Origin: Aquificaceae bacterium
Lineage (GTDB): Bacteria > Aquificota > Aquificia > Aquificales > Aquificaceae
NCBI GenBank assembly: GCA_037481935.1
Contig: JBBFKQ010000003.1
Span: 1-64,000, forward strand
Length of the DNA stretch: 64,000 nucleotides
Direction: 5' to 3'
Shown here: one piece after another, positions 54,407-63,285 of the stretch
Numbering within the stretch: the first letter of the stretch is position 1
How the letters are laid out: the number at the start of each line of letters is the position of its first letter
Made by a program: the position numbers and the translations under genes
The notes under the pieces: model-generated
What the model saw: the letters and a program-made list of their open reading frames with translations, nothing else
Databases searched by the model: none
Told to the model about the DNA's origin: nothing

Positions 54407-54628
54407 ATGAGGATAACCTACGACCCAGTGGCTGATGCGGTGTATGTTTACCTGAGGGAGGTGGAAACTGTTCGTGTGGCACGCACTGAAGAAATAGCTG
54501 AGGGTATATTAGTAGACTACGACCACGAGGGCAATCCCGTCGGCATAGAAATCCTATGGCTGAAGGAAAGGAAGGCAGACCTAAGCACCATAACCACCAC
54601 CATCTACTCACATTCTGCAAGCGGATAG
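54407..54628 (+). CDS. Solitary DUF2283 protein
   Basis: 73 residues: ITYDPVADAVYVYLREVE, then EGILVDYDHEGNPVGIEILW, a clear DUF2283 pattern, similar in plan to the gene at 50066. No DUF4258 or other toxin-like gene adjoins it. It may be an orphan antitoxin or a regulator. The 3' end overlaps the convergent unknown gene by 25 bases. Confidence 0.75.
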   Translation: MRITYDPVADAVYVYLREVETVRVARTEEIAEGILVDYDHEGNPVGIEILWLKERKADLSTITTTIYSHSASG

Positions 54629-55248
54629 CTGAAGGGCGGTAGCTCCAACTCTCCGTAGGGAGTTCTTACCGGGTTCTGGAGCAGTTTTTCTATGAGCTTT
54701 AGCTTGTCCTCAAGGCTTTCCGCGGGCATACCGTAGATTTTGGCAAGCTCCTCAAGCTCTGGTGCTTTGCCCAGTTTTCTGGCTATCTCCCTTGCTATCA
54801 CATACACCTTCTGGTCTATTTCGGGGTATATGTCCTTTATGAAGGTGACCACATCAGAGGAGTAAACAACTACCCTGTGAACCCTTGCCATGAGCTGAAC
54901 CATCTGCTCCACCGTTGTCTGCTCGTAGATATTTACCTCTTGCCCGAATTTTAACCCAGCCATAAGCTTGCCGTTTGCCTCCTGAGCATGATATATGCAG
55001 TAAGTCTGTGGCACCTCTTCCCACCCGTGCTCCATGGCCACGCTGAGAAAGGCTCCCATAGCTTCTTCTCTGCTCTGGAATATACCGGTGAGCCTTTCAA
55101 AGTCTCCATCTTCTATAGTGGCCACCACAAGGGTGCAATCTCCTAGGGGGTATTTCTCAAAGGTGGGGGATAGCTCCTGCCAGTCTGAAAAGGGTTCAAG
55201 CCCCTTCAGGTCCTGCTGAACTTCTCTAAAAAGCTTCTGTATTTTCAT
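54604..55248 (-). CDS. Hypothetical protein (214 residues)
   Basis: I recognise no family. The product is soluble, acidic and has no signal peptide. The first half mixes strands and helices (LGDCTLVVATIEDGDF, EEMGAFLSVAMEHGW-like region), and the second half is helical, with KIYGMPAESLEDKLKLIEKL near the C-terminus. A good Shine-Dalgarno (AGGAGGG) lies 6 bases before the ATG. It is monocistronic, divergent from bpsA with shared overlapping TATAAT boxes. It may be a lineage-restricted protein. Confidence 0.75.
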   Translation of the reverse strand: MKIQKLFREVQQDLKGLEPFSDWQELSPTFEKYPLGDCTLVVATIEDGDFERLTGIFQSREEAMGAFLSVAMEHGWEEVPQTYCIYHAQEANGKLMAGLKFGQEVNIYEQTTVEQMVQLMARVHRVVVYSSDVVTFIKDIYPEIDQKVYVIAREIARKLGKAPELEELAKIYGMPAESLEDKLKLIEKLLQNPVRTPYGELELPPFSYPLAECE

Positions 55249-55267
55249 TTTGCCCTCCTGACTGTGC

Positions 55268-55273
55268 TATAAT
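55268..55273 (+). promoter_or_regulatory. -10 box of bpsA, overlapping a divergent one
   Basis: TATAAT at 55268-55273 on the plus strand, with a minus-strand TATAAT at 55272-55277 overlapping it. They serve bpsA and the divergent 214-residue gene. Both -35 regions are weak. Confidence 0.4.
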
Positions 55274-55308
55274 TATACAGCTTTGACTCTTTTACTGGAG
55301 GTGGTATA

Positions 55309-56376
55309 TTGAGCATCCTCGTTGAACTTGCAGGCAGAGCGAGGGAGATAGGCGGCGTCAGGGTTTACAAGAAGAACATAGAGCGTGTGCTTTCTGCTCT
55401 GCTCAGAAGCGGAGACTTCTGGGAAGTGGTGGACATGTCAGACCTTCCAGTCCCTGCTGCCTCTGGTATAGTGAAAACTCTGGTTGAGAGGGGCATAGCT
55501 TTTATAGATGATGAAGAGAACATAAGGCTTACCCAGAAAGGTTTTGACCTTGTGAGGGAACTGGGCATAGAGCCCTACGTGGATTACGTATGTCAGGCGT
55601 GCGAAGGCAGGGGCATACCCTTCTATGCAGACATAGACTTCTACAGAGAGTTTCTTCAGGTCACAAAGGACAGGCCAAAGGCCATAAGGGATTACGACCA
55701 GGGCTCTGTCACCCCTGAGACTACCGTTGCCAGGGTCCTCTTTATGGATTCAAGGGGCGACCTCAGGAACAAAGACATTCTAGTCCTCGGTGCAGAGGAC
55801 GATCTGACGGGTCTTGCAGTTGCCCTTTCAAGGAAGGCACGCAGCGTGCTGGTTATAGATATAGACAAAAGGCTCATAGACTTTGACAATAGAATCTTCA
55901 GGGAGCTAAACATAAACAACGCAGAGGCAAGGGTCTGGGACCTCAGGAATCCCTTTCCTGAGGAGATACTCGGACATTACGATGTGTTTGTCTCAGACCC
56001 ACCTGAGACACTGCCGGCTTTCAGGGCCTTTATAGGCAGGGGGATAGCAACCCTCAAGGAGGATGGCGGCGTCGGATACTTTGGTCTCACCCTCAGAGAC
56101 TCCTCTGTCTTCCGCTGGAGGGACTTTCAGGTGGCGCTGACCACAGAGTTCGGTGTAGCTATAACGGACATAGTCCAGGACTTTAATGCCTACATAACAT
56201 GGGATTATCATCCTGAAACAAAGGCGGCAGAGGTTGCCCCAGTTAAAAGACAACCCCAGGGCGTATGGTACAGGTCTGCGTGGTATAGAATAGAGGCTCT
56301 GCCCGGCTTTAAGAGGTGGAATGAGCCAATTTCAGAGGATGTTTTCTACCTTGATGAGGAAGGCTCCACCACTTGA
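55309..56376 (+). CDS. bpsA: N(4)-bis(aminopropyl)spermidine synthase
   Basis: 355 residues from TTG 55309, with GGAGGT eight bases upstream. An N-terminal winged-helix-like region (about 20-85) precedes CQACEGRG and the aminopropyltransferase core: ILVLGAEDDLTGLAVALS, VLVIDIDKRLIDFDNRIF and FVSDPPETLPAF. This matches the DUF43/BpsA family that makes branched-chain polyamines in hyperthermophiles, using decarboxylated SAM as aminopropyl donor. Such polyamines stabilise nucleic acids at high temperature and are a good marker of lifestyle here. Confidence 0.92.
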   Translation: MSILVELAGRAREIGGVRVYKKNIERVLSALLRSGDFWEVVDMSDLPVPAASGIVKTLVERGIAFIDDEENIRLTQKGFDLVRELGIEPYVDYVCQACEGRGIPFYADIDFYREFLQVTKDRPKAIRDYDQGSVTPETTVARVLFMDSRGDLRNKDILVLGAEDDLTGLAVALSRKARSVLVIDIDKRLIDFDNRIFRELNINNAEARVWDLRNPFPEEILGHYDVFVSDPPETLPAFRAFIGRGIATLKEDGGVGYFGLTLRDSSVFRWRDFQVALTTEFGVAITDIVQDFNAYITWDYHPETKAAEVAPVKRQPQGVWYRSAWYRIEALPGFKRWNEPISEDVFYLDEEGSTT

Positions 56377-56401
56377 CACAGAACTTTATGTATGCTATAC
56401 T
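56373..56401 (+). promoter_or_regulatory. Sigma-70 promoter of tRNA-Glu-gyrB
   Basis: TTGACA (56373-56378) and TATACT (56396-56401) with a 17-base spacer. The expected start is about 7 bases before the tRNA-Glu 5' end. The -35 overlaps the bpsA stop codon. No other promoter separates the tRNA from gyrB. Confidence 0.75.
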
Positions 56402-56414
56402 TTATAAAGATTTA

Positions 56415-56490
<76 letters not shown>

Positions 56491-56500
56491 CTTTACAAAC

Positions 56501-58882
56501 ATGAGCGAGAAGAGAGAAGAAAACACCCAGATAGACTATCAAGCAACAGATATAAAGGCAGTCACCGGTCTTCAACACGTTCGCCTCAGGCCCTCCATGT
56601 ATATAGGAGACATAGGGGAAAGGGGCTTTCATCATCTAATATGGGAAATCCTTGACAACGCCGTGGACGAACACATGGCTGGCTATGCCAGCCATATAAC
56701 AGTGATAATTCATGTAGATGGCTCTGTGGCTGTGGAGGATGATGGAAGGGGAATACCTGTAGACATTCATCCAGAGACGGGTATTCCTGCCGTTCAGATG
56801 GTCTTTACCATGCTGGGGGCAGGGGGGAAGTTTGACAAGAAGGTATACAGATACTCTGGCGGTCTTCATGGCGTGGGTGCATCTGTGGTAAATGCCCTCT
56901 CCGAGTGGCTTATGGTGGAGGTTTACAGGGAGGGCAAAATTTACAAGCAGGAATACAGGAGAGGAGAGCCACTTTACCCTGTGAAGGTGGTGGGTAGCAC
57001 CACAAGGCGCGGGACAAAGGTGGTTTTCAAGCCTGACCCGGAGATTTTTGAAACTACAAAAATAAAGTTTGACATAGTGGAAAGACGCATAAGGGAGCTG
57101 GCATACCTCAATCCCGATTGCACCTTCAGACTGATAGACGAAAGAAGTGGCAAGGACATAACCTTCAGGTTTGAGAAGGGCATAGAGGACCTTGTGAGGT
57201 TTCTCTCTGCTGGCAAAGAGCCCCTCTTTGAGGAGATTATAAGAATCAGAGGAGAAAGAGACGGAGTTTATGCGGATATAGCCTTCAGTTATACAAAAGA
57301 CTACAGGGAGTCTGTGGAGACCTTTGTAAACAACATAAAGACCCTTGAGGGTGGGACACACCTTACAGGCTTCAGGTCTGGGCTTACAAAGGCGGTTATG
57401 AAGGTCCTTCCCAGCATAAAGCTGCAAAAAGAGCTAAAGGAAACCATAACAGGCGAAGACCTCAGGGAAGGTCTTGTGGCAGTCATATCCTGCAGGGTGC
57501 CAGAGCCGCAGTTTGAGGGTCAGACAAAAACCAAGCTGGGAAACCAGAATGTAAAAAACATAGTGGAGTCCATAACCTACGAATACCTCTCTGAATACTT
57601 TGACACCAACAGAGACCTTTTCAGACTTATAGTGGAAAAGGCTGTGGAGGCTGCCCTTGCAAGAGAAGCTGCCAAGAAGGCAAAGGAGCTGGTGCGGAGA
57701 AAGTCTCCCCTTGAGGATTCCTCTCTTCCCGGAAAGCTGGCGGACTGCTCTGAAAAGGACCCCAGCAAGTGTGAGATATTCATAGTGGAGGGCGAATCGG
57801 CAGGTGGCTCTGCCAAACAGGGCAGAGACAGGAGAACTCAGGCAATCCTGCCCCTAAGGGGCAAAATCCTTAATGTGGAGAAGGCAAGGCTTGACAAGGT
57901 TTTCTCCAACGAAGAGGTCAGAACCATAGTGAGCTCCCTTGGCTGTGGCATAGGTGAAGACCTTGACACTTCAAAGCTAAGGTATCACAGAATAATATTG
58001 ATGACGGATGCTGACGTGGACGGCTCGCACATAAGGACGCTCCTTCTTACCTTCTTTTACAGATACATGCCAAAGCTGATAGAAGAGGGGCACCTTTACA
58101 TAGCTCAGCCGCCCCTTTACAGGGTCAAAAAGGGCAAGAAGGTTCAGTATCTCAAAGATGATAGGGAGCTTGAGGGCTTTCTGCTCAAAGCCCTTGAAGA
58201 AGAAGCATTGCTCACAGACAGCAATGGAACAGAGCTCAGGGGTGAGGCACTCCTCCAGGTCCTTAGAGAAATCAGAGATATTGAAGAAAGCTACAGGGCA
58301 ATAGCAAGGCTCAAGGGTGAGGACATTCTCAGAGCCCTTCTGACCGCAGGGCTTACGGAGGAAAGCCTCAGAGATGCTTCAACCCTCAGCCAGAAGGTGA
58401 AAGAGCTGGAGAAAGAGCTCCCAGACATGGTCATAGATGTGCGCTATGACAGGCTTGAGGATGCCTATGAAATAGTCTTCAGAGACAGGCTTACGGGCAG
58501 AAGGGTAATGGTGGATGCGGACTTCCTTTCTTCTCTCTCTTACAGGTCCCTCCTTGAGGGCTCTAAGGTGAGGTTTCCCGTGAAGGTTTCTTACGAAAGG
58601 AAGACGGTGGAGATTGAAGCTCCTCAGGACTTTTATTCAAAGGTTTTTGAGCTCGTCAAAGAGTCCTTTGAAATACAGAGATATAAAGGTCTTGGGGAGA
58701 TGAACCCAGAACAGCTCTGGGAAACCACCATGAACCCGGCCACAAGGAGGCTTCTGAAGGTTACCATAGAAGACGCTGCAGAGGCAGACAGGATATTCTC
58801 CATACTGATGGGAGAAGAAGTGGAGCCCAGAAGGGAGTTTATAGAGGCCTATGCAAGAGAGGTAAGGAACCTTGACGTTTAA
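56501..58882 (+). CDS. gyrB: DNA gyrase subunit B
   Basis: 793 residues. GHKL ATPase: EILDNAVDEHMAGYA, EDDGRGIPVDIHPE, YRYSGGLHGVGASVVNALS. The transducer carries the conserved QTKTKLGN lysine. Toprim: EIFIVEGESAGGSAKQGRDR and DADVDGSHIRTLLLTFFYR. The closing segment is QRYKGLGEMNPEQLWETTMNP (shown over two parts in the family as RYKGLGEMN). With GyrA it controls supercoiling. A 170-residue insertion-like stretch before the tail is typical of Gram-negative GyrB. The only G-rich site before the ATG is the 3' acceptor strand of tRNA-Glu. Confidence 0.96.
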   Translation: MSEKREENTQIDYQATDIKAVTGLQHVRLRPSMYIGDIGERGFHHLIWEILDNAVDEHMAGYASHITVIIHVDGSVAVEDDGRGIPVDIHPETGIPAVQMVFTMLGAGGKFDKKVYRYSGGLHGVGASVVNALSEWLMVEVYREGKIYKQEYRRGEPLYPVKVVGSTTRRGTKVVFKPDPEIFETTKIKFDIVERRIRELAYLNPDCTFRLIDERSGKDITFRFEKGIEDLVRFLSAGKEPLFEEIIRIRGERDGVYADIAFSYTKDYRESVETFVNNIKTLEGGTHLTGFRSGLTKAVMKVLPSIKLQKELKETITGEDLREGLVAVISCRVPEPQFEGQTKTKLGNQNVKNIVESITYEYLSEYFDTNRDLFRLIVEKAVEAALAREAAKKAKELVRRKSPLEDSSLPGKLADCSEKDPSKCEIFIVEGESAGGSAKQGRDRRTQAILPLRGKILNVEKARLDKVFSNEEVRTIVSSLGCGIGEDLDTSKLRYHRIILMTDADVDGSHIRTLLLTFFYRYMPKLIEEGHLYIAQPPLYRVKKGKKVQYLKDDRELEGFLLKALEEEALLTDSNGTELRGEALLQVLREIRDIEESYRAIARLKGEDILRALLTAGLTEESLRDASTLSQKVKELEKELPDMVIDVRYDRLEDAYEIVFRDRLTGRRVMVDADFLSSLSYRSLLEGSKVRFPVKVSYERKTVEIEAPQDFYSKVFELVKESFEIQRYKGLGEMNPEQLWETTMNPATRRLLKVTIEDAAEADRIFSILMGEEVEPRREFIEAYAREVRNLDV

Positions 58883-59666
58883 GAGAATAGTAGTGGGCAT
58901 AGATGGCTCAAGTGCTGGCTGGACTGCCAAGGATTACGCCTTTGAGCTGGGGGAGAAGCTATCCATTCCTGTGGTGGGCGTTCACATAATAGACAGCAGG
59001 CTTCTGGAGGAGAGCTTTCTGGAAGACCTTGCTGGCGTGCTGGGCTTTACCTATTATCTGGGCATATCCCAGAAGGTGAGAGATTTCTTTGAGGAGCAGG
59101 CAAATGCCCTGATTGAGGAGTTTCTCACTGAAGGAAGGCAGAGAGGAATAAGGGTTTCCTCTTTCCAGACGGTGGGAATTCCCTATGAGGAGCTTGTTAA
59201 TCAGGTAGACCCGGAGGACCTTCTCATAATCGGGAGAAGCGGGAAAAGACCGGTGAGGGGCTTTCTTCTGAGCTCCACTGCAGAGGTGGTATCAAGAAGG
59301 AGCAGAGCTCCCGTTATGCTTGTGCCTGAAGAAAAGGCCCCAGTAAGCAATATATGTGTTGCCTACGACGGAGGAGAGGTATCAAAGAAGGTCCTGAAAC
59401 TGGCAAGAGAGCTTTCAGGGATATACGGTGCCCGGCTTCATGCCCTCTACGTAGGAGAAGAGCCACCTGAAAAGCCCGAGGGAGTTGAGCTTCAGGTTGT
59501 GCCCGGGATACCGGAAGAAAGAATATTAAGCCACTGTCAGGAGACAGGTGTTGACCTTCTTCTTATGGGTGCTTACTCAAAGGGTAGGGTTAGGGAGCTT
59601 TTCCTTGGAAGCGTCACCAGCTTTGTGATGCATCACATAAACATACCCCTTCTTCTGGTGAAGTGA
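58872..59666 (+). CDS. Tandem universal stress protein (UspA)
   Basis: 264 residues from TTG 58872, which overlaps the gyrB stop and follows AAGGAA. It holds two Usp domains. The first begins RIVVGIDGSSAGWTAKDYA and has IIGRSGKRPVRGFLLSSTAE. The second begins NICVAYDGGEVSKKVLKLA and has MGAYSKGRVRELFLGSVT. The G-x2-G-x9-G-S/T pattern is recognisable in the first domain (GRSGKRPVRGFLLSS) and altered in the second, so ATP binding may be one-sided. Confidence 0.88.
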   Translation: MTFKRIVVGIDGSSAGWTAKDYAFELGEKLSIPVVGVHIIDSRLLEESFLEDLAGVLGFTYYLGISQKVRDFFEEQANALIEEFLTEGRQRGIRVSSFQTVGIPYEELVNQVDPEDLLIIGRSGKRPVRGFLLSSTAEVVSRRSRAPVMLVPEEKAPVSNICVAYDGGEVSKKVLKLARELSGIYGARLHALYVGEEPPEKPEGVELQVVPGIPEERILSHCQETGVDLLLMGAYSKGRVRELFLGSVTSFVMHHINIPLLLVK

Positions 59667-59667
59667 T

Positions 59668-60339
59668 ATGGGGAAGCTCTATGTGGTGGCTACGCCCATC
59701 GGAAACCTCAAAGACATAACCCTGAGGGCTCTTGAGGTCCTCCAGAGCGTGAACTTTATAGCCTGTGAAGACACAAGGAGAACCCTCATACTGCTAAACC
59801 ACTACAACATAAAGGAAAAAAAACTCATATCCTACTACGAGCCCAAGGAAAGCGTGCAGGTGCCAAAGGTGCTCAAGCTCCTTGAAAAGGAAGACGTGGC
59901 GCTGGTGAGCGATGCGGGCATGCCATCCATTTCAGACCCGGGTTACAGGCTAATTAGAGCCTGCATAGAAAAGGGCATTCCAGTGGAGGTCGTCCCCGGA
60001 CCAAGTGCAGTGCTTACAGCCCTTGTGGGCTCGGGCCTGCCCACCGACAGGTTTGCCTTTGTGGGCTTTTTGCCACGAAAGGGGCTTGAGAAGTTCTATG
60101 AAGAGCTAAAAGCTTATACAGACACTACCCTCATAGCCTTTGAGTCACCCAACAGACTCCTGAAAAGCTTGCAGGCGATGGAGAAAGTCTACGGTGGGGA
60201 GCTTCCCGTTTGCGTTGCCAGAGAGCTCACAAAGCTTCACGAAGAATACATCAGAGGTAAACTTTCTGAGGTGCTCAAAGAGCTGGAAGGCAGGGGAGAT
60301 ATAAAGGGTGAGGTGGTTGTGTCGTGGAGGATTTCATGA
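59668..60339 (+). CDS. rsmI: 16S rRNA 2'-O-ribose C1402 methyltransferase
   Basis: 223 residues. The tetrapyrrole-methylase fold begins LYVVATPIGNLKDITLRAL, with CEDTRRT, LVSDAGMPSISDPGYRL and VPGPSAVLTAL. It 2'-O-methylates C1402 in 16S rRNA together with RsmH to tune decoding. It follows the usp gene by one base. ATGA overlap with bioA. Confidence 0.94.
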   Translation: MGKLYVVATPIGNLKDITLRALEVLQSVNFIACEDTRRTLILLNHYNIKEKKLISYYEPKESVQVPKVLKLLEKEDVALVSDAGMPSISDPGYRLIRACIEKGIPVEVVPGPSAVLTALVGSGLPTDRFAFVGFLPRKGLEKFYEELKAYTDTTLIAFESPNRLLKSLQAMEKVYGGELPVCVARELTKLHEEYIRGKLSEVLKELEGRGDIKGEVVVSWRIS

Positions 60340-61676
60340 CAGACCCACAGCTCCTTGACCGCTGGGATAAGGAATACTTCTGGCATCCTTTCACCCAGAT
60401 GAAGGTCTACCGGGAGGAGGAAAACCTCATATTTGAAAGGGGAGAGGGCGTTTATCTGTATGACATAAAGGGGAGGAGATTTATTGATGCCATATCTTCG
60501 CTGTGGTGCAACGTGCACGGACACAACCACCCAGAGCTAAACAGAGCCCTCATTGAACAGCTTCAGAAGGTGGCTCACACCACCACCCTCGGAAGCTCCA
60601 ACGTGCCTGCCATATTGTTGGCAAAAAGGCTCATGGAGATTGCTCCAGAGGGTCTTACAAAGGTCTTTTATTCGGAGGACGGTGCGGAGGCAGTGGAGAT
60701 TGCCCTCAAGCTGGCTTATCAGTACTGGAGAAACATAGGAGAAAGGAGAAGGGTCTTTATTACCCTTTCGGAAGCCTACCATGGGGACACCCTTGGAGCG
60801 GTAAGCGTTGGAGGCATTGACCTTTTTCATGGCACCTACAGAGACCTGCTCTTTGAAACCATAAAGCTACCTTCACCCTACCTATTCTGCAGAGAGAGAT
60901 ATGGCGGGCTCTGTGAAGAGTGCAGGGATGAGCTTTTGAGCATGCTGGAGGAGACTCTCAAGAGCAGGGATGACATTGTGGCAGTTAGCCTTGAGGCGGG
61001 CATTCAGGGTGCAGCGGGCATGCTTCCCTTTCCAAGGGGCTTTTTAAGGGGTGTGAGAGAGCTAACGAGAAAGTACAACACACTCCTTATAGTGGACGAG
61101 GTGGCAACGGGCTTTGGAAGGACGGGAAGTATGTTTTACTGTGAGCAGGAAGGGGTTAGCCCTGACTTTATGTGCCTCGGAAAGGGCATCACTGGAGGAT
61201 ATCTTCCCCTTGCGGCAACGCTCACCACAGAGGAGGTCTTCAACGCCTTTCTGGGAGAGTTTGGAGAGCTAAAGCACTTCTATCATGGACACACCTACAC
61301 GGGCAACAACCTCGCCTGTGCGGTGGCTCTGGCAAACCTTGAGGTCTTTGAGAAGGAGAAAACTCTGGAAAAACTCCAGCCCAAGATAGAGCATCTCTCA
61401 AAGAGGCTCCAGGAGTTCTGGGAGCTTCCCCACGTGGGAGATGTGCGACAGCTGGGCTTTATGGCAGGCATAGAGCTGGTAAAGGACAGAAGCACCGGCG
61501 AGAAGTTCCCCTACGGAGAAAGAACCGGCTTTAAGGTTGCTTACAGATGCAGAGAAAGGGGCGTCTTTCTCAGACCCCTGGGCGATGTGATGGTGCTCAT
61601 GATGCCACTGGTGATAAGCCTTGAGGATATGGACTATGTGCTGGACACTCTCAAGTGGGCTATAGCTCAGCTTTGA
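60336..61676 (+). CDS. bioA: Adenosylmethionine-8-amino-7-oxononanoate aminotransferase
   Basis: 446 residues from ATG 60336, five bases after GGAGG; the upstream GTG 60324 lies before that site. A class III aminotransferase: DKEYFWHPFTQMK and SLWCNVHGHNHPEL are BioA-like, with VFYSEDGAEAVEIALKLAYQYW and LIVDEVATGFGRTGSMF, and the PLP lysine in MCLGKGITGGYLPLA. It makes 7,8-diaminopelargonate in biotin synthesis, using SAM (or lysine in some relatives) as amino donor. Confidence 0.93.
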   Translation: MTDPQLLDRWDKEYFWHPFTQMKVYREEENLIFERGEGVYLYDIKGRRFIDAISSLWCNVHGHNHPELNRALIEQLQKVAHTTTLGSSNVPAILLAKRLMEIAPEGLTKVFYSEDGAEAVEIALKLAYQYWRNIGERRRVFITLSEAYHGDTLGAVSVGGIDLFHGTYRDLLFETIKLPSPYLFCRERYGGLCEECRDELLSMLEETLKSRDDIVAVSLEAGIQGAAGMLPFPRGFLRGVRELTRKYNTLLIVDEVATGFGRTGSMFYCEQEGVSPDFMCLGKGITGGYLPLAATLTTEEVFNAFLGEFGELKHFYHGHTYTGNNLACAVALANLEVFEKEKTLEKLQPKIEHLSKRLQEFWELPHVGDVRQLGFMAGIELVKDRSTGEKFPYGERTGFKVAYRCRERGVFLRPLGDVMVLMMPLVISLEDMDYVLDTLKWAIAQL

Positions 61677-62094
61677 ACCTGTCCTTCAGTGTTTCTGTCT
61701 CCACAAAGAGCTTTTTTGAGAAGTCCACCACCACTTCTAAAAGTTCGCCAAGCTCTTCCGGGAGGTATGTGTGAGCTATCTTGTTTCTCAGAAGCCTCGC
61801 ACTGAGCCAGAGCTCCGCATCTTTAACAAAACCCGCCCTCTAAAGCCTGAGAAGTCTGTTTCTCAGAGTGTCTGACTTTTTGCCAAAAAGATACAGCTCA
61901 AGGGTGGTAAAAAAGCTCAGTACGGTTTCCACAAACTTTTCAAACCTGAAGCTCATAGCATCATACCTTTCAAGCTCCTCCGGCTCATATTCCCTCTTTG
62001 GGTCGTAGGGTGTGTAGCCCTTTATGGAAGCCTCCAGAAGTCTTTTGCTTTTCAGCACATCTTCAAAGCTCTTCTGGACGAATCCTTTTTGCAT
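61660..62094 (-). pseudogene. HEPN-domain toxin gene interrupted by an in-frame TAG
   Basis: An 84-residue first part (MQKGFVQKSFEDVLKSKRLL to LRNRLLRL) stops at TAG 61840-61842. The same frame continues for 59 residues (RAGFVKDAELWLSARLLRNK... to DRFKAEL) to a TAG at 61660-61662 inside the bioA end. Together they make a normal HEPN protein of about 144 residues. The RNase motif R-x4-H (RNKIAH, residues 103-108 of the restored protein) lies after the amber codon, so the translated N-terminal part lacks it. It pairs with the overlapping MNT gene, the usual antitoxin partner. Confidence 0.8.
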
Positions 62095-62350
62095 TCTTCA
62101 GCATCTCTCTGAAAAAGGGCTTATCTCTGTAGACGAGCACGTCTATGTCCTGCTCGCATTCCATGAAAAACTTTGTCTGAACTCTGAGGGCGAGCTCTAC
62201 GGGGTTTTCCGGCTTTGAAGGAATCAGCAATATGTCTATGTCCCCACCCCTGAGGTCGTCCCTCAGCCTTGAGCCAAAGAGATAAACCTCACCCTCAAAG
62301 CCTTCAAGTGCTTTCTTTAGAGCCCTTCTCTCCTCCTCCGACAGCCTCAT
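62063..62350 (-). CDS. MNT-type nucleotidyltransferase, antitoxin of a HEPN-MNT pair
   Basis: 95 residues of minimal nucleotidyltransferase fold: VYLFGSRLRDDLRGGDIDIL, with the GSRxR...GGDID catalytic motif, and a third acidic residue in CEQDIDVLVYRD. Such proteins AMPylate and neutralise HEPN RNases in some pairs. It overlaps the HEPN gene by 32 bases and the ygfZ gene by 47. The catalytic residues look intact although the partner is broken. Confidence 0.85.
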   Translation of the reverse strand: MRLSEEERRALKKALEGFEGEVYLFGSRLRDDLRGGDIDILLIPSKPENPVELALRVQTKFFMECEQDIDVLVYRDKPFFREMLKNAKRIRPEEL

Positions 62351-63233
62351 CGCACAGCCTCAACAATTCTACCCTGTTTCCCCTGTCCGTCTCAAAGACT
62401 TTCTGGGTCTGTGTCTTTGCTCTGAGCACATAACCAAGGGCAAGAGGTCTGAGAGGGCTCACAGAAGTTATAACGCCTATGTCTTTGTCTTCATGCCTTA
62501 TCTTCTCACCCTCTGAAAGCCCCTCACCTTCAAAGAGTGCCAGCACCCTCGGAAGCCTTCCCCTGTAGTGGACCCTTGCTATGGCTTCCTGACCCACATA
62601 ACAGCCCTTTGTAAGGCTTATGGCATATTTTAGAAGGCACGCCTCAAGAGGGGAAAAGCCATCCTTTAACTCTTTGCCAAGCGCTGGCACGAGCCTTTCA
62701 ACCCTGAGGTCTTCAAACTCCTCCTCAGAGAGCTCTTTTCCGGGAAGCTCCAGACCCGAGAGGTCTCCCACAAGGTCGTAGCCCTTCTCTCTGAGCCTTA
62801 TGGGGTTGCAGGCTACAAGAACACCCTTCGCCTCCCTTACCTCACCCTCCTGCTGTGCAAAACCGAAGCGAGAAAGGAGAAACTCATCTACACCTTCACC
62901 AAAGACAAAAACATGCTCCATGCTGAGCACCTCAAAGTAAACCCTCATGGAGAGCTTAAGACGGTTGAACTCCTCCACCACCCTATCAGGGTCAAGGGGG
63001 GTATCAAGCAGGTAGCTGTCCCCCAGCCTGTAGACAAAAAATTCCCCTATAGGAAAGCCGTTCTGTCTGAGCCAGAGGTTGTAAGTGAGGGTGTTTTCTT
63101 TCATACCCTTTATGTCGTTGGTGAGCAGGTTGTGCAGGAAGGCGGTATGCTCTTCTGCCATGCCCTTTGGAAGTAATTTACCGGTTTTTCCGTAGACCTT
63201 TATCTTTCCTCTCCTTAACCTGAGCCATTGCAT
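62304..63233 (-). CDS. ygfZ: YgfZ/GcvT-like folate-binding protein
   Basis: 309 residues. The YgfZ signature KGCYVGQEAIARVHYRGR with its conserved cysteine is near residue 213, and FLHNLLTNDIKGM is near the N-terminus. YgfZ binds folate and supports maintenance of Fe-S enzymes under oxidative stress, which fits a cell rich in Fe-S proteins (hydrogenase, radical SAM, Nth). It is not the glycine-cleavage T protein, being shorter and lacking its C-terminal features. The C-terminal 15 residues overlap the MNT gene. Confidence 0.88.
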   Translation of the reverse strand: MQWLRLRRGKIKVYGKTGKLLPKGMAEEHTAFLHNLLTNDIKGMKENTLTYNLWLRQNGFPIGEFFVYRLGDSYLLDTPLDPDRVVEEFNRLKLSMRVYFEVLSMEHVFVFGEGVDEFLLSRFGFAQQEGEVREAKGVLVACNPIRLREKGYDLVGDLSGLELPGKELSEEEFEDLRVERLVPALGKELKDGFSPLEACLLKYAISLTKGCYVGQEAIARVHYRGRLPRVLALFEGEGLSEGEKIRHEDKDIGVITSVSPLRPLALGYVLRAKTQTQKVFETDRGNRVELLRLCDEAVGGGEKGSKEST

Positions 63234-63285
63234 AGGTGAAAATTATCTGAAAAGCAGAACTCCCTTTCAATGACAGGGGTCAAGC

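Noticed and set aside
56636-57427. 263-residue minus-strand frame across gyrB
   Set aside because: Antisense to the GHKL ATPase domain with no domain signature or promoter.
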